From Novosphingobium album (ex Hu et al. 2023) (lineage in GTDB: Bacteria; Pseudomonadota; Alphaproteobacteria; Sphingomonadales; Sphingomonadaceae): 64,000 nt of DNA. Location: the NCBI RefSeq assembly GCF_022832385.1, contig NZ_JALHLE010000019.1, positions 103,233 through 167,232 of the forward strand, written 5' to 3'. The notes under the pieces were generated by a model. That model worked only from the letters and a program-made list of their open reading frames with translations, was not told where the DNA came from and made no database searches. Positions 16,679 to 24,631 of the stretch are shown here, in pieces (position 1 is the stretch's first letter; each line of letters opens with the position of its first letter). The position numbers and the translations under genes are program-made.

Positions 16679-17838
16679 TGAATACTCCGGGCGCCCTCGC
16701 CGGCCTTACCATCATCGAAATCGCAGAGCGGGTCAGCGGTGAATATACCGCCAAGCTGCTGGCCGACCTCGGCGCCGAAGTCATCAAGGTCGAGCGTCCG
16801 GGCGGCGCCCCGACGCGCGGCATGGGACCGTTCAGGAACGGTGAAAGCGCCCTGTTCGCCTATCTCAACACCAACAAGAAATCGGTCGTGCTCGATCTGG
16901 ACAAGGCGGAAGACCGGGCCGTGCTCGACCGGCTGCTGCTCCGTGCCCATGCCCTGATCGACGACCACGCCGAAGACTGGTGCACGCGCCGCCGCCTTTC
17001 GCAATGCACTGTCGCAGAAGCCTTCCCCGGTCTGGTTCACACCGTTGTCACTCCGTTCGGTCAGGGCGCACCCGCGGACATGCAGATCTGCCGTCCGATC
17101 AACGTCATCAACGCCGGGGGCTGGGCCTATCACAGCCCGAGCGAAACGCCGCCGGACAAGCCACCGCTCAAGGGCGCCGGGCGCTTCCTCTCTGACTACG
17201 AGGCCGGGATCGATGCAGCGCTCTGCACCCTGGCCTCGCTGCTGCGTCTCCGCCGAACGGGCGAAGGGCAGTTCGTCGACGTGTCCGAAGTGGAAGTACA
17301 GTTGAACCGCATCGACTGCGTGCTCGACCGGATGCTGGCGGGCGATGCCGATCCCAGCAACGAGCGGACAGCCTACGACATGGGCGGGCCGGGCACTTCC
17401 TTCGCCTGCGCGGACGGTCATGTCTTCCTGTTCATGACCACCCGCCATCATTGGAAAGCCTTGTGCGAACTCATGGGCTCTCCGGCATGGACTTCCGAAT
17501 TTCGCGAGGATTGGCTGGAGTTCGACTGCACACCGCCCAATGTCGCCCGGTTCCGCGAGAACTTCGAAGGCTGGATCGCGCTGCAGGAAAAGCTGCCGAT
17601 TACCGAGGCGGCGCAGAAGGCAGGCGTCGCCATGGTCCCGGTCAACACAGCGGCTGACCTTCCCCGCCACGAACAGTTCATACACCGGGAATTCTTCCAG
17701 ACGGCCAGCCATCCAGCCTTCGGCGAGGTGGCCTATCCCGGTGCCTGCTACCGCATGAGCGCCACGCCTGTGCTGGTCCGTTCGCCGGCCCCCGCACTTG
17801 GCGCTGATCAGGAGGAGACCGTCCATGCCGCATCCTGA
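16678..17838 (+). CDS. Family III (CaiB/BaiF) CoA-transferase, first of a pair
   Basis: A 386-residue family III CoA-transferase, which moves CoA between carboxylic acids through an aspartyl-CoA intermediate. Family blocks are LADLGAEVIKVERPGG (about 29-44), LNTNKKSVVLDL (about 63-74) and GRFLSDYEAGIDAALCTL, where the aspartate of SDYEAG is the likely nucleophile. RRTGEGQFVDVSEVE follows. It is coupled to the SDR by TAATG and overlaps the next CoA-transferase by 14 bases. The tight pairing suggests a heteromeric enzyme, as with BbsE/BbsF of toluene catabolism. It probably activates an acid formed after oxygenation. Confidence 0.9.
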   Translation: MNTPGALAGLTIIEIAERVSGEYTAKLLADLGAEVIKVERPGGAPTRGMGPFRNGESALFAYLNTNKKSVVLDLDKAEDRAVLDRLLLRAHALIDDHAEDWCTRRRLSQCTVAEAFPGLVHTVVTPFGQGAPADMQICRPINVINAGGWAYHSPSETPPDKPPLKGAGRFLSDYEAGIDAALCTLASLLRLRRTGEGQFVDVSEVEVQLNRIDCVLDRMLAGDADPSNERTAYDMGGPGTSFACADGHVFLFMTTRHHWKALCELMGSPAWTSEFREDWLEFDCTPPNVARFRENFEGWIALQEKLPITEAAQKAGVAMVPVNTAADLPRHEQFIHREFFQTASHPAFGEVAYPGACYRMSATPVLVRSPAPALGADQEETVHAAS

Positions 17839-19048
17839 CCGCCAGTTCATCGACCGGGGCGGCCCGCTCAAGGGCGTGCGCGTCATCGAGCTGACCAAGG
17901 TCTGGGCCGGGCCCTACGCCGGCAAGATGCTCGCCCATCTGGGGGCCGAGGTCATCAAGATCGAGTCGATGAGCAACCTCGACGAGATGCGTGCCTATGG
18001 CGGAGTGGATATCAATTCCGCCCCCTATTTCCTCTCGATCAATCAGGAAATTCTCTCGGTCCAGGTTAACATGAAGACCGCCGAGGGCCTCGATCTGGTC
18101 AAGAAGATGATCGCCGAAGCCGATATCCTGATCGACAACATCCGCCCCGGCGCGATGGAGCGCTCGGGCCTCGACTACGAGAGTCTGAAGGCCCTCAAGC
18201 CCGACCTCATCCAGTGTTCAATCAAGATGTGGGGCAACGACGGGCCGCTGGGCTATCAGACCGGCTATGCCCCCTGCTTCGCCGCGCTGTCCGGCCTCAC
18301 CGCACTGGTCGGCCACGAGAGCGAAACGCCCAAGGGCATGAACATCCGCTATGGCGATTCGACGGCCGGGGCCTGTGCCGCGCTGGCCTGCGTCGCCGCA
18401 CTGCACCATCGCGAGAGCACCGGCGAAGGCCAGTTCATCGATCTCTCCGCCGTGGAGACGATGACCAGCCTCGTGGGCGACAGCCTCTTTGCCTGGTCGG
18501 TGACAGGCGAGGTTCCCGAATCCGACGGAAACTTCCATCCCGAGATGTGCCCGCATGGCGCCTATCCAGTACAGGACGACGGCTGGACAAGTATCGCGGT
18601 GGCGAATGACGGCGAATGGCAAGCGCTGTGTGCGGTGCTGAAGGCCCCCGCCCTCGCTTCGGACGCACGCTTCGCCACGCCGGATGACCGGCTCGCCAAC
18701 CGCCTTGCGCTCGATGCCGAACTGGCAGCACTCACCCGCAGCCACGATGCCGCCACGCTTGCCGAAAAGCTCAGGATTGCAGGGGTTCCCGCGTTCAAAT
18801 CGATGAGTTCGATAGACCTGTGCACGGATGGTTTTCTGTGGTCGCGCGAAGCCTATCGCATGGTTACGGACCATCACGCGGGCACCCGCCCGATCATTGG
18901 TCCGTCCTGGCGGATGAGTCCCGATCAGGCCGAAGTGGAACGCGGTGCGCCGCTGCTCGGTGAGCACAACGCCTATGTCTACCACGAACTGCTGGGCTTG
19001 CAGGACGAAGAAATGGACGATCTGATTGCGCGCAAAGTGATCGACTGA
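17825..19048 (+). CDS. Family III (CaiB/BaiF) CoA-transferase, second of a pair
   Basis: A 407-residue family III CoA-transferase. It starts at ATG 17825 (MPHPDRQF), with GGAGGAG upstream inside the previous gene. It has KMLAHLGAEVIKIES (about 35-49), IRYGDSTAGACAALAC with a conserved aspartate, and TGEGQFIDLSAVETM. Both members of the pair therefore keep an aspartate at the expected site, so either could be active alone. The sequence differs substantially from the 16678 protein, so this is an old duplication or a heterodimer rather than a recent copy. It would make the CoA ester that downstream thiolase-like and dehydrogenase enzymes use. Confidence 0.9.
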   Translation: MPHPDRQFIDRGGPLKGVRVIELTKVWAGPYAGKMLAHLGAEVIKIESMSNLDEMRAYGGVDINSAPYFLSINQEILSVQVNMKTAEGLDLVKKMIAEADILIDNIRPGAMERSGLDYESLKALKPDLIQCSIKMWGNDGPLGYQTGYAPCFAALSGLTALVGHESETPKGMNIRYGDSTAGACAALACVAALHHRESTGEGQFIDLSAVETMTSLVGDSLFAWSVTGEVPESDGNFHPEMCPHGAYPVQDDGWTSIAVANDGEWQALCAVLKAPALASDARFATPDDRLANRLALDAELAALTRSHDAATLAEKLRIAGVPAFKSMSSIDLCTDGFLWSREAYRMVTDHHAGTRPIIGPSWRMSPDQAEVERGAPLLGEHNAYVYHELLGLQDEEMDDLIARKVID

Positions 19049-19086
19049 GGAAGAACGCCCGTCGATCCGTTCGAGGGGAGAGAGTC

Positions 19087-20007
19087 ATGAAGCTCGGTTT
19101 CGCGATGCCGCACATGCTGCAACTCAAGGCGATGATGCAGCCCTGGGAAATGCAGGTCACCGGGGCCGACCAGACCAAGCTGGCCAAGTGGGCTGAAAAG
19201 CTCGGCTACGAGATGATCGCCATTCCGGAGCATCACGTGATCCCGCGCAGCCACGTGGAGCTGTCCGGACCATTCTATTTCAACGCTTATACCGCGATGG
19301 CCTACATCGCCGGTGCGACCGAGAGCGTGCGTGTCAATTCATGCATCGCGATCCTGCCCGCGCAGCACCCGATCGTCACCGCAAAGGCCCTGTCGACGAT
19401 GGACTGGCTCTCGTCCGGCCGCGTGACCATCACTTTCGCCGTCGGCTGGCTGGAGGAAGAGTTCGCTCTGCTCGGCGTTCCGTTCCGCGAGCGCGGCGCC
19501 ATGGCCGAGGAATACATCCAGGCCATCATCGCGCTATGGACGCAGGACGAGCCTGAATTCGAAGGCAAGTACGTCTCGTTCAAGGACGTTGCCTTCGAGC
19601 CGAAGCCGGTGCAGAAACCGCATCTTCCGGTCTGGTTCGGCGGCGATGCCGCGCCCGTGCTCAAACGCGTGGCGCGCTATGCGCAAGGCTGGTGGCCGTT
19701 CCTGACGAAGCCCGACGACATCCCCGGCAAGCTCGACTTCATCCGGTCCCAGCCGGACTACAACGGCCAGCTGGCCGACGTGTACTATGGCATGTCGACC
19801 AGCCGCGTCGGCGAAGGTCACAAGGTGATCGACGATCCCAGCGCCCGCGCCGACCAGTCACGTCAGGAGATCATAGACCGGCTGGGGCATCTCAAGGATC
19901 TCGGCGTCACCTGGAGTTCGGTGCCGATTCCCGCCGTCTCCTCGATCGAGGGCTATTACGACTATACGCAATGGGTGACCGAGGAGATCATGCCCGCGGT
20001 CCGTTGA
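19087..20007 (+). CDS. Luciferase-like (LLM class) flavin-dependent oxidoreductase
   Basis: A 306-residue TIM-barrel flavoprotein of the luciferase-like superfamily, close in pattern to the F420-dependent-type TIGR03619 group. Features include the N-terminal MKLGFAMPHM strand, IPEHHVIPRSH (about 46-56), the ATESVRVNSCIAILPAQHP block (about 80-98), and VGWLEEEFALLGVPFRERG (about 120-138). Sphingomonads are not known to make F420, so FMN is the likelier cofactor. A GGGGAGAGAG ribosome site precedes the ATG. It follows the CoA-transferases by 38 bases and probably belongs to the same transcript. The flavin reductase at 5569 could supply reduced FMN, but nothing links them directly. Confidence 0.85.
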   Translation: MKLGFAMPHMLQLKAMMQPWEMQVTGADQTKLAKWAEKLGYEMIAIPEHHVIPRSHVELSGPFYFNAYTAMAYIAGATESVRVNSCIAILPAQHPIVTAKALSTMDWLSSGRVTITFAVGWLEEEFALLGVPFRERGAMAEEYIQAIIALWTQDEPEFEGKYVSFKDVAFEPKPVQKPHLPVWFGGDAAPVLKRVARYAQGWWPFLTKPDDIPGKLDFIRSQPDYNGQLADVYYGMSTSRVGEGHKVIDDPSARADQSRQEIIDRLGHLKDLGVTWSSVPIPAVSSIEGYYDYTQWVTEEIMPAVR

Positions 20008-20123
20008 AAACAACCGTTGCCCCTCGCCCGGCAAAGCGAAACATTGCCCGCACAAACATGAAATTCTTCAGAAAGGCAGGACGCTCATACTGCATTCATC
20101 GACTCTCGCGGATGGAATGGCAG

Positions 20124-20318
20124 ATGGATATGTCCCCCGGAAATCAGGCGCTCATGCTGAAAGCCGAGGCGCTCATGCTGCAGGCGCTCGTGCTGCTCGA
20201 CGAAGCACATGCGAGCCTTCCCGCTGTGCACCTCCAGTCCGCGCTGGATCTCATGGACAATTTGCAGCAGGACTTTGCAGGGCAACACGTGCGGCAGGAA
20301 GCCATGTCATCCCGGTGA
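20124..20318 (+). CDS. Small hypothetical protein
   Basis: A possible 64-residue protein beginning MDMSPGNQALMLKAEALML, in the 425-base gap between the luciferase-like gene and the DUF35 gene. It is predicted to be helical and leucine-rich, with a second block VHLQSALDLMDNLQQDF. It resembles small uncharacterised sphingomonad proteins I have seen with the pattern LLDEA-x-LPxxHLQ. In-frame ATGs at 20058 and 20112 would extend it. The ribosome site is weak. Function unknown. Confidence 0.45.
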   Translation: MDMSPGNQALMLKAEALMLQALVLLDEAHASLPAVHLQSALDLMDNLQQDFAGQHVRQEAMSSR

Positions 20319-20432
20319 CAGCAGGCGCGTGCTGTTACCGCGGCAACCGCCGACACGATCAATATTCCAACAGTCTTGACGCATAAGGCGCTGCCGACGA
20401 ACTGTCCTCCCCGAACACGGGAGAGATCACAG

Positions 20433-20837
20433 ATGGCACCCCCACGGCCCAAGCCCAAGCTTGATCAGGAAAACACACCGTTCTGGACGGGCGGAGCGGA
20501 CGGCAAGCTCAACATCATCAAGTGCAGCGACTGCGGTGAGTACACCCATCCGCCGCGCGTCCTGTGCCGCCATTGCCAGTCCGAAAACGTAGCCCCCGAG
20601 GCCGTCGCCGGGACCGGTGTGATTGACACGATGACCGTCAACTACCAGCCCTGGGCCAAGGATCTGCCCGTGCCCTTCGTGATCGCGCGCGTCGCGCTCG
20701 ACGGCGTGCCCGGCGTCTATCTCACCACCAACATCGTCAACTCGCCGGTCGAAGATGTGAAGTTCGGCGATGCCGTGCGCGTCACCTTCGAAGAGAACGA
20801 CGGCATCTTCTACCCCCTGTTCGAGAAGGTGAGCTGA
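20433..20837 (+). CDS. Zn-ribbon OB-fold protein (DUF35), thiolase partner
   Basis: A 134-residue DUF35 protein. The N-terminal rubredoxin-like zinc ribbon has CSDCGEYTHPPRVLCRHC (about 31-48), followed by an OB-fold with GTGVIDTMTVNYQPW and PFVIARVALDGVPGVYLTTNIV. In the family, DUF35 proteins bind thiolase-fold enzymes and form part of their CoA-ester active site, for example the Ltp2 aldolase with the ChsH2 DUF35 domain of steroid side-chain degradation. The ATG at 20433 follows GGGAGAG. The thiolase-fold gene starts 1 base after its stop, which strongly supports a complex. Confidence 0.9.
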   Translation: MAPPRPKPKLDQENTPFWTGGADGKLNIIKCSDCGEYTHPPRVLCRHCQSENVAPEAVAGTGVIDTMTVNYQPWAKDLPVPFVIARVALDGVPGVYLTTNIVNSPVEDVKFGDAVRVTFEENDGIFYPLFEKVS

Positions 20838-20838
20838 G

Positions 20839-22002
20839 ATGGCAAAGGAAGCCTACATTACCGGCGTCGGCCAGTCCGAAGTCGGCGTGCGCCTGCCGCG
20901 CCATCCGCTGCTGCTCACGCTGGATGCAGCCAGGGAAGCCGTGGCCGAAGCAGGCCTTACTTTCGACCAGATCGACGGTGTCTTCTCTTTCCCGGGCAAG
21001 GCTAGCGGTTATCTCGCTTTCTCGCCGATCGGGACCGACGATGTGATCGAGGCACTCGGCATCAAGTCGAAATGGCAGATGGGGGCCTTTGAGCAGCCCG
21101 CACAGCTATCCGCCATCGGCATGGCCGCGTGGGCCGTAAAGGAAGGCATTTGCCGCCACGTGCTGTGCTTCCGCACCGTGTACGAGGCGGGCGGCATGGC
21201 CGATCCGGCGCATTACATGCCGACACCATCTGACACCACATCGGGCGCATCGCAGTGGACCAGTCCGTTCTGGGCCACCTCAGCCGCCTGCTGGGTCGCG
21301 CAGTACGCCGCGCGCCATATGCACAGATATGGCATGACCCGCGAGCAACTGGGCCAGATCGCCATCAATGGCTCGAAGAACGCAATGCTCAATCCGCGCG
21401 CCCGAGCAATCACCAAGGAAGAGCTGACGCTCGAAAAGTACATGTCGGCGCGACTTATCTCGACCCCGCTGTGTCTCTATGACTGCGATCGCTTTTCCGA
21501 TGCTTCAACGGTGATCATCGTGTCGGCCGGTGATGCGCTGGACGAGATCAAGTGCGAACCGATCCGCATTGCCGCGATGTCAGGATCGGTGGACCGCTAT
21601 TCGTGGGATCAGGTCGAATGGCCTGCCGCTTACGATGCCGGACGCGACCTGTGGACTCACACCGATTACACGGTGAACGACGTCGACATAGCGCAGTTCT
21701 ACGACGGCTTCGCGTTCCTCCCGATTACCTGGCTGGAAGGCCTGGGCTTTTGCGAAAAGGGCGAAGGCGGCAAGTTCATCGAAGGCGGCACCCGCATTGC
21801 CCGCGATGGCGAACTCCCGCTGAACACTTCCGGCGGCCAGCTCGGTTCCGGCCGTCTGCACGGCTTCGGCTTTGCGCACGAAGCCGTCACACAGCTGCGC
21901 GGCAATGGTGGCGACCGCCAGATCCCGGGCGATCCCAAGGTTGCAGTCGCCACTTCCGGCGGCGGGCCGCTGGCAGCAGCCCTGCTGCTGACCAGGGACT
22001 GA
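20839..22002 (+). CDS. Thiolase-fold protein lacking catalytic cysteines (Ltp2-like aldolase candidate)
   Basis: A 387-residue thiolase superfamily member of the lipid-transfer-protein/SCP2 thiolase branch. Where thiolases have the acyl-accepting cysteine, the sequence reads EQPAQLSAIGMAAWAV (about 82-97) with no cysteine. The C-terminal cysteine-glycine block is VATSGGGPLAAALLL, and the GHP block is SGRLHGFGFAHEA, also altered. The HDAF/NEAF region is YDGFAFLPITW, with a tyrosine. Such proteins paired with DUF35 partners act as retro-aldolases that cleave beta-hydroxyacyl-CoA. It directly follows the DUF35 gene. The aldolase role is inferred from family knowledge and missing cysteines; the substrate is unknown. 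Confidence 0.85.
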   Translation: MAKEAYITGVGQSEVGVRLPRHPLLLTLDAAREAVAEAGLTFDQIDGVFSFPGKASGYLAFSPIGTDDVIEALGIKSKWQMGAFEQPAQLSAIGMAAWAVKEGICRHVLCFRTVYEAGGMADPAHYMPTPSDTTSGASQWTSPFWATSAACWVAQYAARHMHRYGMTREQLGQIAINGSKNAMLNPRARAITKEELTLEKYMSARLISTPLCLYDCDRFSDASTVIIVSAGDALDEIKCEPIRIAAMSGSVDRYSWDQVEWPAAYDAGRDLWTHTDYTVNDVDIAQFYDGFAFLPITWLEGLGFCEKGEGGKFIEGGTRIARDGELPLNTSGGQLGSGRLHGFGFAHEAVTQLRGNGGDRQIPGDPKVAVATSGGGPLAAALLLTRD

Positions 22003-22014
22003 TTTCAACAGGTT

Positions 22015-22047
22015 CCGGCCCCGTGGGCTCTCCTCCCGCGGGGCCGG
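22015..22047. terminator. Hairpin between convergent genes
   Basis: CCGGCCCCG (22015-22023) pairs perfectly with CGGGGCCGG (22039-22047) across a 15-base loop. It sits between the convergent thiolase-fold gene (ends 22002) and acyltransferase gene (ends 22087). There is no strong T run on either side, so it may be a weak or Rho-assisted bidirectional terminator. Confidence 0.5.
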
Positions 22048-22086
22048 TTCGATACCTGCGTCATCCAAGGACACCACGTCCTGGCT

Positions 22087-23274
22087 TCACGCCAGAGCAG
22101 GTTCCTTCGGCACGGCGGGCTTCTGCGAACTATGACGCTTGAGGCCAATCAGCGGGCGCGCCGGCCCGATCTCCCGGCCGATCAGATAAAACAGCCAGGA
22201 ACCGATCGTCACCGAACCGATCAGCACCAGGAATTCGGGCAAGGCAGTCATGCCCCAGTCGCGGATCTGGTACATGACCAGCACCATGACCGTCTGGTGC
22301 GCGATGTAGACGGGGAACACCGCTTCGGCGAGCGTCGTGCGCCAGCTTGCGTCATAGTTCCAGTAACGGTCGGCAATCCCGAACAGGGCAACCACTGTGG
22401 CCCAGCTCTGCACCGACTTGGAGAAGCATAGAGCCGCCCGCCATTCCGGCGGAGTCGGCACATTGCCGGGAAAAATCGCGGTGTCGCTCGCCGTCCAGAT
22501 AAAGCCCGCAACGGCAAGGACGGCGGCCAGCTTCCACTGCTTTGCAATCGCCAGCCGCAAGGCTTCGGACTGGCGCAGGAGAAAGCCGAACAGGAACATC
22601 CCGCAGTAGTGCAGGTGCGCCGCCCGGTCATCGAGAATGCTGTGAATGTCCGTCCAGCCAAACGGCACGTATTCGCGCACGCCATAGATCAAAGCGATCC
22701 CCAGCGGCAGGAGCAGCGGCCCTGCCAGCACCTTTTCCGCCGCCTTCCGGATCAGGTCCCGCCAGCCTTGCGGCAATGCGGCGCGGACCGCGCACAGCAG
22801 CGTGGTGTAGGCAAGCAGGTAGATTACGAACCACAAGTGCATGGTACGCGGCAGGTATTCGCGATTCACCGTGCGAAAGCTGAACGCGTCGTGGATCAGG
22901 TAATAGAAATAGCTGTGGTCATAGCCTGAATTGACCAGCCCCATGTACGGCTGCGGCGGCACGACCACGATAAGGCCAAAGATCAGCGGGATACCGAGGC
23001 GTGCCAGACGGCTGCGGAAGAACGCGCTGGTGCTCCCCTTGTCCTTGGCCAGCAGTGCGGCGCTGGCATAGCCCGAAATCGCGAAGAGCAGCGAAAGCCG
23101 CCAGGGGCTCAGGCCCAGCAGCGGGATTTCAGCCCAGCGGACGACGCCGCGTGTCGGCGTCTGATAGCCCCATGGTGTGAAACTATAGCCGACATGGTAG
23201 AAGATCAGCAGCACGAATGCGCCGATGCGCAGCCAATCCATGCCGTAATGACGTTGCGAAGGCGCTGGCTTCAT
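22087..23274 (-). CDS. Acyltransferase family 3 membrane protein
   Basis: A 395-residue integral membrane protein of the acyltransferase 3 / OpgC-like family, with about ten hydrophobic segments. The N-terminal MDWLRIGAFVLLIFYHVGYSF (quoted in part by its start) includes the conserved arginine and histidine of the family. MHLWFVIYLL and VFPVYIAHQTVMVL are further typical blocks, the latter with the conserved histidine. These enzymes transfer acetyl, succinyl or other acyl groups to sugars or membrane glucans at the inner membrane. It ends in a basic cytoplasmic tail. It converges on the thiolase-fold gene and is divergent from the LacI gene. The acceptor is unknown. Confidence 0.85.
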   Translation of the reverse strand: MKPAPSQRHYGMDWLRIGAFVLLIFYHVGYSFTPWGYQTPTRGVVRWAEIPLLGLSPWRLSLLFAISGYASAALLAKDKGSTSAFFRSRLARLGIPLIFGLIVVVPPQPYMGLVNSGYDHSYFYYLIHDAFSFRTVNREYLPRTMHLWFVIYLLAYTTLLCAVRAALPQGWRDLIRKAAEKVLAGPLLLPLGIALIYGVREYVPFGWTDIHSILDDRAAHLHYCGMFLFGFLLRQSEALRLAIAKQWKLAAVLAVAGFIWTASDTAIFPGNVPTPPEWRAALCFSKSVQSWATVVALFGIADRYWNYDASWRTTLAEAVFPVYIAHQTVMVLVMYQIRDWGMTALPEFLVLIGSVTIGSWLFYLIGREIGPARPLIGLKRHSSQKPAVPKEPALA

Positions 23275-23367
23275 CTCTTTCCAAGGTACGAACTGGCGGC
23301 TCTGGCGGCCAAAGTGAAGGTCGCCTTAGGCGGGTTGCCTCCACTCTGCAATCGCGCGGTTGTTTCA

Positions 23368-23382
23368 GCACCGATACGGTGC
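23368..23382. promoter_or_regulatory. Inverted repeat upstream of lacI-type regulator
   Basis: GCACCG and CGGTGC form a perfect 6-bp inverted repeat around ATA. It is 94 bases from the acyltransferase start and 176 bases before the LacI regulator start. It may be an operator in the divergent control region together with the LacI-type box at 23407. Confidence 0.3.
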
Positions 23383-23406
23383 AATCAGGCAAAAGGACGT
23401 GACGGG

Positions 23407-23416
23407 AAAGCGTTTT
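23407..23416. promoter_or_regulatory. LacI-family operator-like box
   Basis: AAAGCGTTTT matches the AAnCGnTT core of LacI/GalR-family operators, with the central CG that the minor-groove leucine contacts. It lies about 142 bases upstream of the lacI-type regulator start and 133 bases from the divergent acyltransferase start. Autoregulation or control of the acyltransferase is possible. The outer bases match the consensus only partly. Confidence 0.4.
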
Positions 23417-23557
23417 GCACGCCCCTTCATGCAAACCTTGTGGTTTTGGCCGTGCGGTGACTGCGTGAAACCTTGACTTGCGGGCTGGTCCCATTTCCTT
23501 AGGACCCATTCTGTTTCACCCATGGTCCCTGGATTTGCGGACCTTGAAGGATTGCCG

Positions 23558-24631
23558 ATGAAGGTCCCCTCTACGCGTATGACCATTACCGAGATCGCCG
23601 AAATGGCCGGCGTCTCGAAGAAAACGGTCAGCCGCTACTTCAACCACGCCGACCTGCTGAGCGGAGAAACCCGCGCAAAGATCGAAACGGTGATTGCCGA
23701 TACCGGCTTCGTGCCCAACGCCCAGGCGCGCGCACTGGCGTTGCAACGCAACTTCCTTGTCGCACTCATTCACGACAATTCTGATCGCGGCGTGTTCGAA
23801 CTGGTCGAAGCAGGCATGACCCAGGCGCTGGAAGGCAGCGAACTGGCGCTTGTTCTCCAGCCGATGGCTGCGCGTGATGCCGCCGTCCGCCTGCGCGCCT
23901 TCATCGACCGGCTGCGTCCGACCGGCGTCGTCCTGTTGCCACCGCTGTCTGAGCGCGAGGATCTGGCCGAAATCTGTACCGATGCACAAGTGCGCTGCGT
24001 CCGCCTCGGGCGGGTGCGCGGCGATCACGGGCTAACCTGCAACGATCGCGGCGCCATGGCCACCCTGACTACCTGGCTGGTCCTGCTCGGACACAACCGC
24101 ATCGGCTTCGTCGGGGGCCCGGAAAGCTCGCTGACGGCGCAGCAGCGCGAGCTGGGCTATCTCGACGCCATGGCCGACCACGGGCTGGATCGCGGCCCTT
24201 CGCTGATCGTAGCCGGTGACAACACGTTCGAATCCGGCATCTCCGCCGGCCGGCTGCTGCTGGAAGTCAGCCCGCGGCCCACGGCCATCGTCGCCTGCAA
24301 CGACGAAATGGCAAACGGCGTGCTCCATGCTGCGATGCAGGCCGGGCTGACAATTCCTGCGGACCTCTCGGTCGTCGGTTTCGACGACACCCCCCTCGCG
24401 GTCCGCACATTGCCGCCGCTGACGTCCATGAGCGTACCCTGGGTCGCAATGGCACATGAGGCCGTCGGCCGCATTGCGAAAGGTACGTCGGAGGCGGAAG
24501 CAACCGACGGTTTCGAGGCAGAACTGATCATCCGGGATTCCGTGATGCCGGCACCGACTACCGGCGCGGTGCCTCCTCCCGCCGATTCCAGTCCGGATAC
24601 GGGCCAAGGCCCAGCAACAGCAGCGCGCTGA
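23558..24631 (+). CDS. LacI family transcriptional regulator
   Basis: A 357-residue regulator. The N-terminal helix-turn-helix and hinge read TITEIAEMAGVSKKTVSRYF (about 9-28), then VPNAQARALALQ as hinge helix. The periplasmic-binding-protein-like effector domain follows, with VVGFDDTPLAVRTLPPLTSM near 277-296. I chose ATG 23558 because GAAGGA lies 7-12 bases upstream; ATG 23579 is also possible, and the upstream ATG at 23522 is not supported. The effector is unknown. Adjacent targets are the acyltransferase (divergent) and the convergent MFS gene, whose 3' end overlaps this one by 74 bases. Confidence 0.92.
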   Translation: MKVPSTRMTITEIAEMAGVSKKTVSRYFNHADLLSGETRAKIETVIADTGFVPNAQARALALQRNFLVALIHDNSDRGVFELVEAGMTQALEGSELALVLQPMAARDAAVRLRAFIDRLRPTGVVLLPPLSEREDLAEICTDAQVRCVRLGRVRGDHGLTCNDRGAMATLTTWLVLLGHNRIGFVGGPESSLTAQQRELGYLDAMADHGLDRGPSLIVAGDNTFESGISAGRLLLEVSPRPTAIVACNDEMANGVLHAAMQAGLTIPADLSVVGFDDTPLAVRTLPPLTSMSVPWVAMAHEAVGRIAKGTSEAEATDGFEAELIIRDSVMPAPTTGAVPPPADSSPDTGQGPATAAR

